From JACVRW01 sp963850205 (lineage in GTDB: Bacteria; Actinomycetota; Thermoleophilia; Solirubrobacterales; Thermoleophilaceae): a stretch of DNA of 64,000 nucleotides. Of this stretch, positions 43,304 through 53,360 are shown piece by piece. Below the pieces are notes generated by a model. The model made no database searches, had not been told where the DNA came from, and saw only the letters and a program-made list of their open reading frames with translations. Made by a program: the position numbers and the translations under genes. Within the stretch, counting starts at the first letter, position 1; each line of letters begins with the position of its first letter. The DNA is taken from assembly GCA_963850205.1 (NCBI GenBank), contig CAWKKJ010000024.1, forward strand, positions 1 to 64,000, given 5' to 3'.

Positions 43304-43438
43304 TCAGGGCCAGGGCACCTGCGGGGAGCGGTAGACGTTTACCGCCTCCGCCTGCCAGCGCGGCCCCTGCGCGGGCAGGCGGCGCCGATACTGCTCCCAG
43401 TCGCGCCCCTCCCCCGGGGCGGCCAGCCCACGCCGGCG
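43304..43438 (-). pseudogene. C-terminal remnant of a GH20 beta-N-acetylhexosaminidase
   Basis: About 44 codons ending with a proper stop at 43304: GEGRDWEQYRRRLPAQGPRW followed by AEAVNVYRSPQVPWP. The motif RDW...QGPRW...YRSPQVPW matches the conserved C-terminal tail of GH20 hexosaminidases. No start and no catalytic domain are present; the fragment continues into the GH31 coding region without homology. It starts right where the GH31 stop codon lies, suggesting a deletion or assembly junction. Confidence 0.6.
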
Positions 43439-43439
43439 A

Positions 43440-45537
43440 TCAGAGCGGCCGGCCGGCGCACGCACGCACGCTGAGTCGACCGCGCTTGGCGATCAGGGTC
43501 GCACGCAGCACGCCGCTCGCGGCGTGGTAGCGCCACCGGGCGACCCTGCCGCCCTGTGCCGACACAGCGCACGGCCGGAACGGCCGGCGCAGCGTCCTCA
43601 GCGAGGCCTGGACCTCCCAGCGTCGCCGCGCGCTCGCGCGGACCGAGAGGTCCCAGTGCCCGGCGCGCTCGCGCGAGCTCAGTCGACCGCCGTCCTCCAG
43701 CCGCGCCCGGGACCGCCCTCGCGGGAAGGCCAGCAGCACCCGGCGGCCGGCGCGCTCGCGCAGCGACACCGCCGGTGAGCGATCGCCGTAGGCGGCCAGG
43801 GTGTCCACGTCCGGGCTGAGGAGCGGCAGCAGCGCGCCGGCCCGCGCGAGCAGCGGCAGCTCGTCCAGCGGCGCGGGCAGGCGCACGCTGCGACCGCCCT
43901 CGAGCATCCGAGCGCGGCCCAGGGCCAGGCCCCCGCCGCGGGAGAGGAAGCGCACCGAGCGCCAGAGATCCACCCAGCGGCCACGCGGCAGTTCCAGGGC
44001 GCGCCGCCGCTCACCCGGCCCAAGCACCGGAGCGGCCAGCAGGTCGGGGCCGAACATGAAGGCGTCATCCACCCCGGCCAACCGGCGGTCACCCGGGTGG
44101 ACGAGGGCCAGGTGGCGCATGATCGGCAAGCCCGTCCGGCGGTACTCGCCGTCGGCCGCCGCCAGGTAGGGGTAGAGCTGGGTGCGGAACTTCGCCCAGC
44201 GGCGCCAGTGGCCCAAGACCCCGCGGTCCCAGATCTGGGGTCGCTCGCCGGCCGGAATGCGGATGCCGTTGGCCTGGGTGCGCATCACACCGGACACGGT
44301 GCCCACCTGGATCCAGCGGATGAGCAGCTCCGGTGTCAGGCGGTTCTCCGCGAGCGCGAAGAAGCCGCCGATGTCCGAGCCCCAGGTGCTCACGCCCGAC
44401 AGGCCCATCGTCAGCCCGTTCATCACCGTGGAGCGCAGGCCGTCGAAGCCCCAGTCGACGCTCGGGTCGCCGCCCCAGACGACCGGCGCACAGGGCGCGG
44501 TGCCGGTCCAGCCCGAGCGCACGAAGCGAACGGGTGTGCCCCGTGCAGATCATGGGGTTGAAGTAGGTGGTCACGGCCAGCCCGGCGGCGTGGAAGCGCC
44601 TGACCCGCGACCGCTCCTCGGCCTCGCGGCCGCGCTGGTCCTCGCAGGGGAGGTAGTGGGTGTAGGTCTGGGCCAGCGACAGCGGCACGTCCCGGCGCCG
44701 GAGCCGGCCCAGGATGCGCTCCTCGTCGTCGCGCGGCTGGTACCAGGGGCCGAGCACGAACGGAGCCGGCGGCCGCGGCTGGCGGCCGATGTGGGCGGTC
44801 AGCCGGCGCAGGACGTCGGCGGGGCGAGGGCCGGCGAACACCCGCAGGCGCAGCTCGCGCGCCTGTACCTCCGCGCTCCAGGCGCCGCGCCGGTGGCTGC
44901 CGAGGCGGAACAGGCTCTCCTCGCTGTTGTCGAGCAGCACCCCGTACCCGGCGCTGGAGAGCAACCAGGGCATGGGGAAGTAGGTGGCGTCCGGGCGCGG
45001 GCGAAAGCCCCAGGGCGGCACGAAGCTCGGGATCAGCGTGTGCTCGTCGGCCTCGAACGGCCCCTCGGCCACATAGTTCTGCACCTCGTTACCGCGCTGG
45101 TCGACGGCGTTCGAGCGCTCGCCGAAGCCCAGGTAGCGCTCGCCCGGGCGAGCGCGGAAGGCGAGGCCCACGCGCCGGACCTCGGCGAGGCGCGGCCCGG
45201 TGACGACCGCGCGCAGGGCGACCACACCGTCCCCGGCGGGCCGCAGCCGCACGCGCAGCCCGCGCCCCGCCGGGTCGGTCGTGGCGAGGAGCAGCTGTCC
45301 GGAACGCCGCCCGACCACGCGCGTGGCGTGAAACCAGCCGGCCCGGGTGGCAAAGCCCAGACGGCCGCTGGGGCCGCGACCCGTTCCCGGGGCCTCGGCC
45401 AGCACGGCGTTCTGCCGCCCATCCACGAACTGGAGGCTCCAGGGCTGCGCGGTGGTCCGGGCTCGCAGCTCGGCCGCCGCGGCGGGGGCGGCCCAGAGCG
45501 CCAGCAGCAAAGTCGATGCGCACAAGAGGGCCCGCAC
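43440..45537 (-). pseudogene. GH31 alpha-glucosidase/xylosidase-like glycoside hydrolase with frameshift and missing catalytic segment
   Basis: Exported glycoside hydrolase, broken. It has a signal peptide (LLCASTLLLALWAAPAAAA) and an N-terminal beta-domain with YLGFGERSNAVDQRGNEVQN and SSAGYGVLLDNSEESLF. The barrel starts LGPWYQPRDDEE and runs to VTTYFNPMICTGH. In the other frame it resumes at FVRSGWTGTAPCAPVVWGGD, which carries the acid/base Asp, then LSGVSTWGSDIGGFFALAEN. The ~130 residues in between, including the catalytic nucleophile Asp, are missing. The junction is near 44545. The C-terminal beta-domain is complete to the stop at 43440. Unlikely to be active as shown. Confidence 0.8.
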
Positions 45538-45581
45538 GGCCGGGAGACCGTAGTGCAGCTCGGGGTAGCGTTCGCCGGGTC

Positions 45582-46178
45582 GTGACGGAGCCCGCCTACA
45601 CCCGCCTCCAGGTGGACGAGCGCCGGCGGCAGCTGCTCGAGCTGGGCGCCGACCTGTTCGCGCGCCACTCCTACGCCGAGCTCTCCATGGCCCGGATAGC
45701 CCGCGAGGCCGGGATCTCCAAGGCCCTGCTCTACCACTACTTCCCCGGCAAGCGCGAGCTGTTCATGGCGACCCTGGCCGAGGCCGCCGGCGAGGTCGGG
45801 CGGCGGACCGAGCCCGACCCGTCCCTGCCCCCCGCGGAGGCCCTGGCCGGCAGCCTCGACGCGTTCCTGGGCTGGATCGAGGAGAACCGCCTGGCCTATC
45901 GCAAGCTGATGGAGAGCGCCGGCAGCGTGCCCGAGGTGAGCGCGCTGATCGCGGAGGTGCGCGACCGGACCTCGGCCCGCATCCTGGCCGGACTCGGGCT
46001 GGGCGACGATCCCCCGCCGCGACCGCGGGCCGCGGTGCGGGCCTGGCTCTGGTTCGTGGACGGCGCCATCGTCGATTGGCTCGAACACGACGACCTGTCC
46101 CGCACCGAGCTGCGGGACCTGCTCCTGGGCTCCCTCGCGGGCGCGCTGGCGGCGGCCGGCGCGGGGGAGCACCTGTAG
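45582..46178 (+). CDS. TetR family transcriptional regulator
   Basis: DNA-binding repressor of 198 aa from the GTG at 45582. The N-terminal HTH is seen in RRQLLELGADLFARHSYAEL followed by SMARIAREAGISKALLYHYF, the canonical TetR recognition region (residues 13-52). The C-terminal ligand-binding domain is helical, with no specific ligand signature. Divergent from the GH31 gene with 44 bp between, so it may repress either itself or GH31. No operator palindrome was evident in the gap. Confidence 0.88.
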   Translation: MTEPAYTRLQVDERRRQLLELGADLFARHSYAELSMARIAREAGISKALLYHYFPGKRELFMATLAEAAGEVGRRTEPDPSLPPAEALAGSLDAFLGWIEENRLAYRKLMESAGSVPEVSALIAEVRDRTSARILAGLGLGDDPPPRPRAAVRAWLWFVDGAIVDWLEHDDLSRTELRDLLLGSLAGALAAAGAGEHL

Positions 46179-46182
46179 CGCC

Positions 46183-46827
46183 TCAGCCGGGTCGGGTCCC
46201 CTCGACCCAGCGGCCGTCCTCGCCCTCGATCTCCTTCTTCCAGATCGGCGCCTCGGCCTTCACCCGGTCGATGATCTCGCGGGCCCCCGCGAACGCCTCG
46301 CCGCGGTGGGGCGCCGAGGCGGCCACGATCACGCTGGGCTCCGAGAGGGGCACCGTGCCCACCCGGTGCTCTACCGCCGCCGCGCACAGCCCGTGGCGCT
46401 CGGCCGCCTCGGCCGCGATGGCCGCCATGCGCTCCTCGGCCATCTCGGCGTAGGCCTCGTACTCCAGGCGCTCCACCTCGCGGGTCACGCCCGAGAAGGT
46501 GACCACGGCGCCGGCTCGCGGGTCGCGCACGCGCTCGGTGAGGGGGTCGAGCGCCAGCGGCTGGTCGGTGACGCGAACCCAGGGAGCGGCCTGCGTGGCG
46601 CCGCCGCTCACAGGCGGGATCAGCGCGAGCTCGTCGCCTGGATCGAGCGGCGTGTCGGCCGAGGCGTACTCGCGGTTGACCGCCATCACGAGCGGGATGC
46701 CGGCCGCCAGCTCGGCGAGGGAGTCGAGCGCGTCGCCCACCCGGGCGTCGTCCGCGAGCTCGAGCGTCACCTCGGGCACCCCGGCTCGCTCGCGCAGCAT
46801 GGCGAACAGGCGGACCGTGACCTCCAT
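46183..46827 (-). CDS. Molybdopterin synthase, MoaD-MoaE fusion (MoaX-like)
   Basis: Makes molybdopterin from precursor Z by sulfur transfer. Residues 1-80 are a MoaD ubiquitin-like domain: TVRLFAMLRERAGVPEV, ending DELALIPPVSGG, with the di-Gly at 75-76 that is C-terminal in stand-alone MoaD. Residues 85-214 are MoaE: FSGVTREVERLEYEAYAEMA, HRVGTVPLSEPSVIVAASAP, and PIWKKEIEGEDGRWVEG holding the catalytic Lys pair. 214 aa. Same design as mycobacterial MoaX, where the fusion is cleaved after the Gly-Gly; cleavage here is inferred. The ATG overlaps the rhomboid stop (ATGA). Confidence 0.88.
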   Translation of the reverse strand: MEVTVRLFAMLRERAGVPEVTLELADDARVGDALDSLAELAAGIPLVMAVNREYASADTPLDPGDELALIPPVSGGATQAAPWVRVTDQPLALDPLTERVRDPRAGAVVTFSGVTREVERLEYEAYAEMAEERMAAIAAEAAERHGLCAAAVEHRVGTVPLSEPSVIVAASAPHRGEAFAGAREIIDRVKAEAPIWKKEIEGEDGRWVEGTRPG

Positions 46828-47418
46828 CACCGACGATGGTACGCCGCGGGCTGGGGGCGCTGCCCGGTACGAGGTTGCGCCAACACACGCGCGGCGATCA
46901 GCCCGCCGATCGCTCCAAACAGGTGGCCCTGCCAGGAGATCCCCCGCTGGGGCTCGAGCCCGCCCAGCAGCGCACCGCCCCAGACCACGGCCACCGCCAG
47001 CCCGATCGCGATCTCGGCGAAGCGGCGGTTGAACCAGCCGCGCCCGATCAGATAGGTGGCGTAGCCGAAGACCACGCCGCTGGCGCCCAGGTGGATCGTG
47101 CCCTCGGGGGCGATCAGCCAGGTGCCCAGGCCGCTGGTCAGCGCTGCGATCACGGTCACGCCGAGCAGCCGCAGCGGCCCCTCGAAGGCGATCACCACGC
47201 CCATGACCACGAACGGGATCGTGTTGCCCAGCAGGTGCCCGAAGCCGACATGCAGGAACGGTGCGGTGAGAACCCCGTCGAGCCCGTCCAGCTCGCGCGG
47301 TTGGATGCCGTAGCGGTCGAGGCGGTGGTCGAGGGCGAGGTCCACGACCTCGAGGATCCACATGACCGCCACCAGTGCCAGCACCAGCTGGATCGCGCGA
47401 ACGTATCCTTGTTGTCGC

Positions 47419-49038
<1,620 letters not shown>

Positions 49039-49056
49039 CCTGTACTGGGTCGGCGT

Positions 49057-49614
49057 ATGGTCGACCTCGTGCTGTTCAAGCGCCGGCAGCTCGAGGGAAT
49101 CGCGGCGGGAACGGTGACGCTCGCGTTTCGCCGCTGGGAGCGGGCGCGGGTGAAGCCAGGCACTCGCCTGCGGACTGCCGTCGGGATAGTGGCAATCGAT
49201 CAGGTCCGGGAGGTGGACGAGGTCACCGAGGACGACGCCCGGCGCGCGGGCCTCACGTCCCGCGCCGAGGCGTTGGCGCGTGGGCGCCCAGGACGGCTGT
49301 ACCGGATCGAGCTGCACCTGGACGGTCCCGATCCGCGGATCGCGCTGCGTGCCGGCGAGCCTAGTCCGGAGGACTTCCGGCGGCTCGATCGGATGGGCCC
49401 GTGGGCCTACGAGGTGCTGCGTGCCATCGCCGAGCAGCCCGGCGTCCGCGCCGCCGACCTGGCGGCCGGCTTCGGCCGTGAGAAGCGCCCCTTCAAGGCC
49501 GACGTTCGCAAGCTGAAGGAGCTCGGCCTCACGGAGAGCCTGCAGACCGGCTACCGGGTGTCGCCCCGCGGTCGCGCGGTCCTGAAGGCGGAAGACAGGC
49601 AGGACTCGGCGTAG
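49057..49614 (+). CDS. ASCH-domain protein with C-terminal winged-helix region
   Basis: Two-part protein of 185 aa. Residues 1-65 look like an ASCH domain (DLVLFKRRQLEGIAAGTVTL, FRRWERARVKPGTRLRTAVG), a PUA-like RNA-interacting fold. Residues 115-180 look like a winged helix (AYEVLRAIAEQPGVRAADLA, FKADVRKLKELGLTESLQTG, YRVSPRGRAVL). A likely role is RNA- or nucleotide-linked regulation. ATG 18 bp after the mutase stop, plausibly in its operon. Confidence 0.75.
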   Translation: MVDLVLFKRRQLEGIAAGTVTLAFRRWERARVKPGTRLRTAVGIVAIDQVREVDEVTEDDARRAGLTSRAEALARGRPGRLYRIELHLDGPDPRIALRAGEPSPEDFRRLDRMGPWAYEVLRAIAEQPGVRAADLAAGFGREKRPFKADVRKLKELGLTESLQTGYRVSPRGRAVLKAEDRQDSA

Positions 49615-49634
49615 CGTGCGCGAACCGGGAGGCG

Positions 49635-50369
49635 ATGACGCCCCTCACCGCGCAGCGCACCCTGGTCAAGTCACCCCCCGAGCTCTGGAGCGAGCTGAGC
49701 GAGGTCGATCGGCTGGCGAGGCACCTCGAGGCGTTCGGAGAGATCAAGATCACCAAGCTGGAGCCCGAGCACACGGTCGCCTGGGAGGGCGAGCACGCAT
49801 GCGGCACCGTGTCGATCGAGCCGGCCGGCTGGGGGACGAAGGTCACCTTCGAGGCGGCGCTGGCGTTGGAGGCGGAGGCCGAGCCGGTCGCCCCGGAACC
49901 GGAGCCGGTCGCCCGGGAGCCGCAGCCCGAGGCCGAGGCGGAGCCGGTTGCAGTGGACCCGGACCCAGAGCCGGTCGCGCCCGAGCCACGGCCCGAGCCA
50001 ATCGCCGAGGCGGCCGAGCCGGAGCCGCCGGACTCCGCCGAGCCGGAGCCCGCGCCCCGCAGGGGCTTCTGGGCCCGGCTGATCGGACGCTGGCTGCTGC
50101 CCGAGGAGCGGGTGAACCAGCTGGCCCGCGAGGAGGGGGCCCCGGTCCTGGAGACCGCGGACCCGCCCCTCCCCGAGGCCGAACCTCCCCTGCCGGAGCC
50201 GGAGCCGGAGCCCCCGCTCCCGGAGCCAGAGCCTCCCGCCCCGCCCGAACCCGAGCACACGCCGCCCGAGCCCGCCACCACGATCGCGCCCGAGATCGCT
50301 CAGGCCGCACTCGACCAGACGCTCGACACGCTCGGCGCCGCGCACCACCGGCCGTTCTCGCGCTCCTAG
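49635..50369 (+). CDS. SRPBCC-like protein with Pro/Glu-rich extension
   Basis: Residues 1-75 resemble a SRPBCC/polyketide-cyclase-like ligand-binding domain (LVKSPPELWSELSEVDRLAR, VAWEGEHACGTVSIEPAGWG). Then a Pro/Glu-rich low-complexity segment of about 75 residues, a hydrophobic/basic segment (RGFWARLIGRWLLPEERVNQ) near 147-166, and a second Pro/Glu stretch. 244 aa, no signal peptide, so the rod-like region is cytoplasmic. Function not known. It sits 20 bp after the ASCH gene and probably shares its transcript. Confidence 0.65.
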   Translation: MTPLTAQRTLVKSPPELWSELSEVDRLARHLEAFGEIKITKLEPEHTVAWEGEHACGTVSIEPAGWGTKVTFEAALALEAEAEPVAPEPEPVAREPQPEAEAEPVAVDPDPEPVAPEPRPEPIAEAAEPEPPDSAEPEPAPRRGFWARLIGRWLLPEERVNQLAREEGAPVLETADPPLPEAEPPLPEPEPEPPLPEPEPPAPPEPEHTPPEPATTIAPEIAQAALDQTLDTLGAAHHRPFSRS

Positions 50370-50442
50370 TTCGCACCCCCTCGGAGCACGGATTTCCGGC
50401 AGCGGGGCCGCGCCGGCAGGTAGTCTCGCGCCCGCCGGCACG

Positions 50443-51897
50443 ATGTCTCCCACGACTCGCAGAAGCTTTCTTCAGGCGGCGGGCGCCTCCGCGGCCCTCG
50501 CCGCGTGCGGAGGGTCCGTCCGAAGCCGCCCCCAGGACGGCCCGAACGTGCTGGTCATCATCGTGGACAGCCTGCGCGCCGACCATGTCTTCGGAGACCG
50601 GGCGCGCACCCCGAACATGGACGAGCTGATGCGGGCGGGCCTCAGCTTCACGCGGACCTATCCCGAGGCCATGCCCACGGTCCCGGCCCGGAACTCGATC
50701 CTCGCCGGCCGGCGGATGTTTCCCTTCCGGAACTGGCGCGACCGTCCCGGCCTGCTCGATTCCCCCGGGTGGTCGGCCCTCACCGGCCTCGACAACTCCC
50801 TCCCCGGAGTGCTGCGGCGAGCCGGATGGTGGACCGGGTACGTGACCGACAACCCGTTCCTGGGCTTCTCCTCGCCCTACGAGCGCTTCCGCCGCCGCTT
50901 CGACCTCTTCGAGGCCACCGGAGGACAGCTGGGACGGGTACGCCCGCCGAGCAGCGTGCCGGACGAGGTGCTGCGGCACTGGCTCCACCCGACGCTCTGG
51001 AAGAGCCCCGGGATGCGCGAGCGGGTGCGCAAGTACATGGCAAACTCCCACAACTGGGAGGACGACGCACGATCGTTTGCCGCTCGGGTGTTCCGCAACG
51101 GCGCCGGCGCCCTCGGCACCGCGGCCAAGCGGCGCCCGTTTGCGCTGTTCGTCGACACCTACGAGCCGCACGAGCCGTGGACCCCGCCGCGGCGCTTCGT
51201 GGACCTCTACGGGGACCCGGACTACCGCGGGGCCGAGCCGTCGATGCCCCGTTACATGCGCACACGGCGCTGGCTCACCGAGAGCCAGGAGGGCCCCGTC
51301 CTGGACCGCATGCGGGCCCTGTACGCGGCCGAGGTGACCATGACCGACCGCTGGCTCGGCGTGTTCCTCGAGCGCCTCTACGAGCTCGGGCTGGAGCGCG
51401 AGACCGTGATCGCCCTGGTGGGCGACCACGGCATCCTGCTCGGCGAGCACGGCTGGACGGGCAAGATCTCGATCGCGCTCTACCCCGCGCTCACGCGGGT
51501 GCCGCTGGTGATCGTCGACCCGCAGCGGCGCGAGGCAGGGTCCACGAGGCGCTACTTCGCCTCGACCCACGACATCGCCCCGACGCTCCTCAGCCTCGCC
51601 GGGGTACCCGCGCCGCCGTCGATGACCGGGAACGACCTGTCGGCGTTCTTCCGCGGGGAGCGGGCGCCGGCCCGGCCCTTCGCCTACGGCGGCTACGCCA
51701 ACGCCTTCTTCCTGCGCTCGGACCGCTGGGTGCTGTTCGGAGAGAACAAGCCCGCCGCCCTGAAGCTCTACGACCTCGAGAACGACCGGGGCGAGGTCAG
51801 GAACCTGGCGCAGCAGCGGCCCGAGCTCGTCCGCGAGCTGCACGAACGGGTGATGGAGCGCGCGGGCGGGCGCCTGCCCTATTACCGCGACGCCTAG
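50443..51897 (+). CDS. Sulfatase-like Tat lipoprotein with Thr at the nucleophile position
   Basis: Alkaline-phosphatase-superfamily enzyme. TTRRSFLQAAGASAAL is a Tat signal, and LAACGG is a lipobox (Cys22), so it is probably anchored outside the membrane. Metal-site residues show in VLVIIVDSLRADHVFGDR, and VGDHGILLGEHGWTGKISIA is the conserved GDHG block. Where sulfatases have C/S-x-P-x-R, this has T79-V-P-A-R, so formylglycine is impossible; Thr nucleophiles occur in phosphoglycerol/phosphoethanolamine transferases such as LtaS. 484 aa. Could therefore be a phosphotransferase or phosphodiesterase instead of a sulfatase. Co-directional with the GT39 gene, 13 bp apart. Confidence 0.82.
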   Translation: MSPTTRRSFLQAAGASAALAACGGSVRSRPQDGPNVLVIIVDSLRADHVFGDRARTPNMDELMRAGLSFTRTYPEAMPTVPARNSILAGRRMFPFRNWRDRPGLLDSPGWSALTGLDNSLPGVLRRAGWWTGYVTDNPFLGFSSPYERFRRRFDLFEATGGQLGRVRPPSSVPDEVLRHWLHPTLWKSPGMRERVRKYMANSHNWEDDARSFAARVFRNGAGALGTAAKRRPFALFVDTYEPHEPWTPPRRFVDLYGDPDYRGAEPSMPRYMRTRRWLTESQEGPVLDRMRALYAAEVTMTDRWLGVFLERLYELGLERETVIALVGDHGILLGEHGWTGKISIALYPALTRVPLVIVDPQRREAGSTRRYFASTHDIAPTLLSLAGVPAPPSMTGNDLSAFFRGERAPARPFAYGGYANAFFLRSDRWVLFGENKPAALKLYDLENDRGEVRNLAQQRPELVRELHERVMERAGGRLPYYRDA

Positions 51898-51910
51898 ACG
51901 GTCTCCGCCG

Positions 51911-53347
51911 GTGACGAGGGCGGCCGGCCTCCTGGCGCTGCTCACCGCCGCGGCTGCGGTGCTGCGCTTCGCGACCCTCGACCTTCAGAGCTTCTGGTAC
52001 GACGAGGCGGTGACCGTCGGGCTGGTGGGCCTGGACCTCACCGGCCTGCTGGAGCGGATACCCGACAGCGAGTCGACCCCGCCGCTGTACTACCTGGGCG
52101 CCTGGGCCTGGACCGGCGTCTTCGGGGACGGGGAGGTGGGGATCCGCTCACTGTCGGCGCTCATCGGGACCCTCACCGTGCCCGCGTTCTATGTCGCCGC
52201 ACGTGAGCTGACCGAATCGAAGCGGGCCGCGCTCGTGGTGGCCGCCCTCGCGGCCTTCAACCCGCTGCTCGTGTGGTACTCCCAGGAGGCGCGGGCCTAC
52301 GCCCTGGCCGTGCTGCTCTGCGGCCTGTCGCTGGCCTGCTTCGGTCACCTGGTGCGCACCCGGGACGGGGACGGCCGCTGGCTCGCAGGCTGGGCGCTGA
52401 CCTCGGTCCTGGCGCTGGCCACCCATTACTTCGCGGTCTTCCTCGTGCTGCCGTGCGCCGCGCTGCTGCTCTGGCACGCCGATCGGCGCGGACGCGCGGG
52501 CGCCGCGGTCGCCGTGGTGGTGCTGGCCGGCGCCGCGCTGGTGCCGCTCGCCGCCCATCAGGCATCGCTGGAGCTGACCTCCTTCATCGGAACCGACTCG
52601 GTCCTGCGCCGGGTGGCCCAGATCCCGAAGCAGCTCGCGCTCGGCTTCAACGCCCCGCTCGAGACGCTCACCGCGGCCGTGGCGATCGTCGTGCTGGCCG
52701 CGGGCGCTCTGGTGGCGCTGGCACGCCGCCCACCACTCGGGGTCCGAGCCGCGGCGCTGGTGGGCGGGGTGACGGTGGCGATTCCGATCGCGCTCGCGCT
52801 GGTGGACGTCGACTACCTGCTCACCCGCAACGTCCTCGTGGCCTGGTTGCCCCTCGCGGTGGTTGCCGCCGCCGGGCTGGCGCGGTCGCGGCTCGGCCTG
52901 GCGGGCGCCGCGGCCGTGTGCGCGCTGGGTCTCGCCGCTGTCGTGGGCGTCGCCCTCGAGCCCCTGTGGCAGCGCGACGACTGGCGCGGCGCCGCCGCTG
53001 CCCTCGGAGGCCCCCGCAGCGATCGCGCCACCGTCGTCACCCCCTCGGAAACGGGGACGGTGCCCTTCCGGCTCTATCGCGGACAGGGCCGCCCCTTCCC
53101 GGCGAGCGGAGCGCCCGTGCGAGAGATCGCCCTGGTCGCCCCCGTCGGCGGCGACGGCGAGCCGCCGCCGAGGCCCGCGATCACGCCGCCGGCCGGCTTC
53201 CCCAGGGTGCACAGCCGTCTCGCCGACGGCTACACGGTGATCACGCTGTCTGGTCCGCGGCCCGTGCCGCTCACCGCGGAAGCACTCGCCGGCCTGCGCC
53301 TGTCCCCCGAACGCAACGCCGCCGTCCTGCTCGAGGCGGGCGGTTAG
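51911..53347 (+). CDS. Glycosyltransferase family 39-like membrane protein (PMT/ArnT type)
   Basis: Membrane glycosyltransferase using polyprenyl-phosphate sugars on the outer face of the membrane. The acidic loop LQSFWYDEAVTVGLVGLDL (Asp-Glu) is the hallmark. ESTPPLYYLGAWAWTGVFGD and LLVWYSQEARAYALAVLLCG are typical of the GT39/DUF2029-like group, with about 10-12 helices up to residue 350. 478 aa from GTG 51911. The C-terminal ~110 residues form an extracellular soluble domain. Target may be protein, lipid or wall polymer. Its proximity to the Tat lipoprotein suggests a common envelope-modification role. Confidence 0.82.
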   Translation: MTRAAGLLALLTAAAAVLRFATLDLQSFWYDEAVTVGLVGLDLTGLLERIPDSESTPPLYYLGAWAWTGVFGDGEVGIRSLSALIGTLTVPAFYVAARELTESKRAALVVAALAAFNPLLVWYSQEARAYALAVLLCGLSLACFGHLVRTRDGDGRWLAGWALTSVLALATHYFAVFLVLPCAALLLWHADRRGRAGAAVAVVVLAGAALVPLAAHQASLELTSFIGTDSVLRRVAQIPKQLALGFNAPLETLTAAVAIVVLAAGALVALARRPPLGVRAAALVGGVTVAIPIALALVDVDYLLTRNVLVAWLPLAVVAAAGLARSRLGLAGAAAVCALGLAAVVGVALEPLWQRDDWRGAAAALGGPRSDRATVVTPSETGTVPFRLYRGQGRPFPASGAPVREIALVAPVGGDGEPPPRPAITPPAGFPRVHSRLADGYTVITLSGPRPVPLTAEALAGLRLSPERNAAVLLEAGG

Positions 53348-53360
53348 TCTTACCGCCCCC

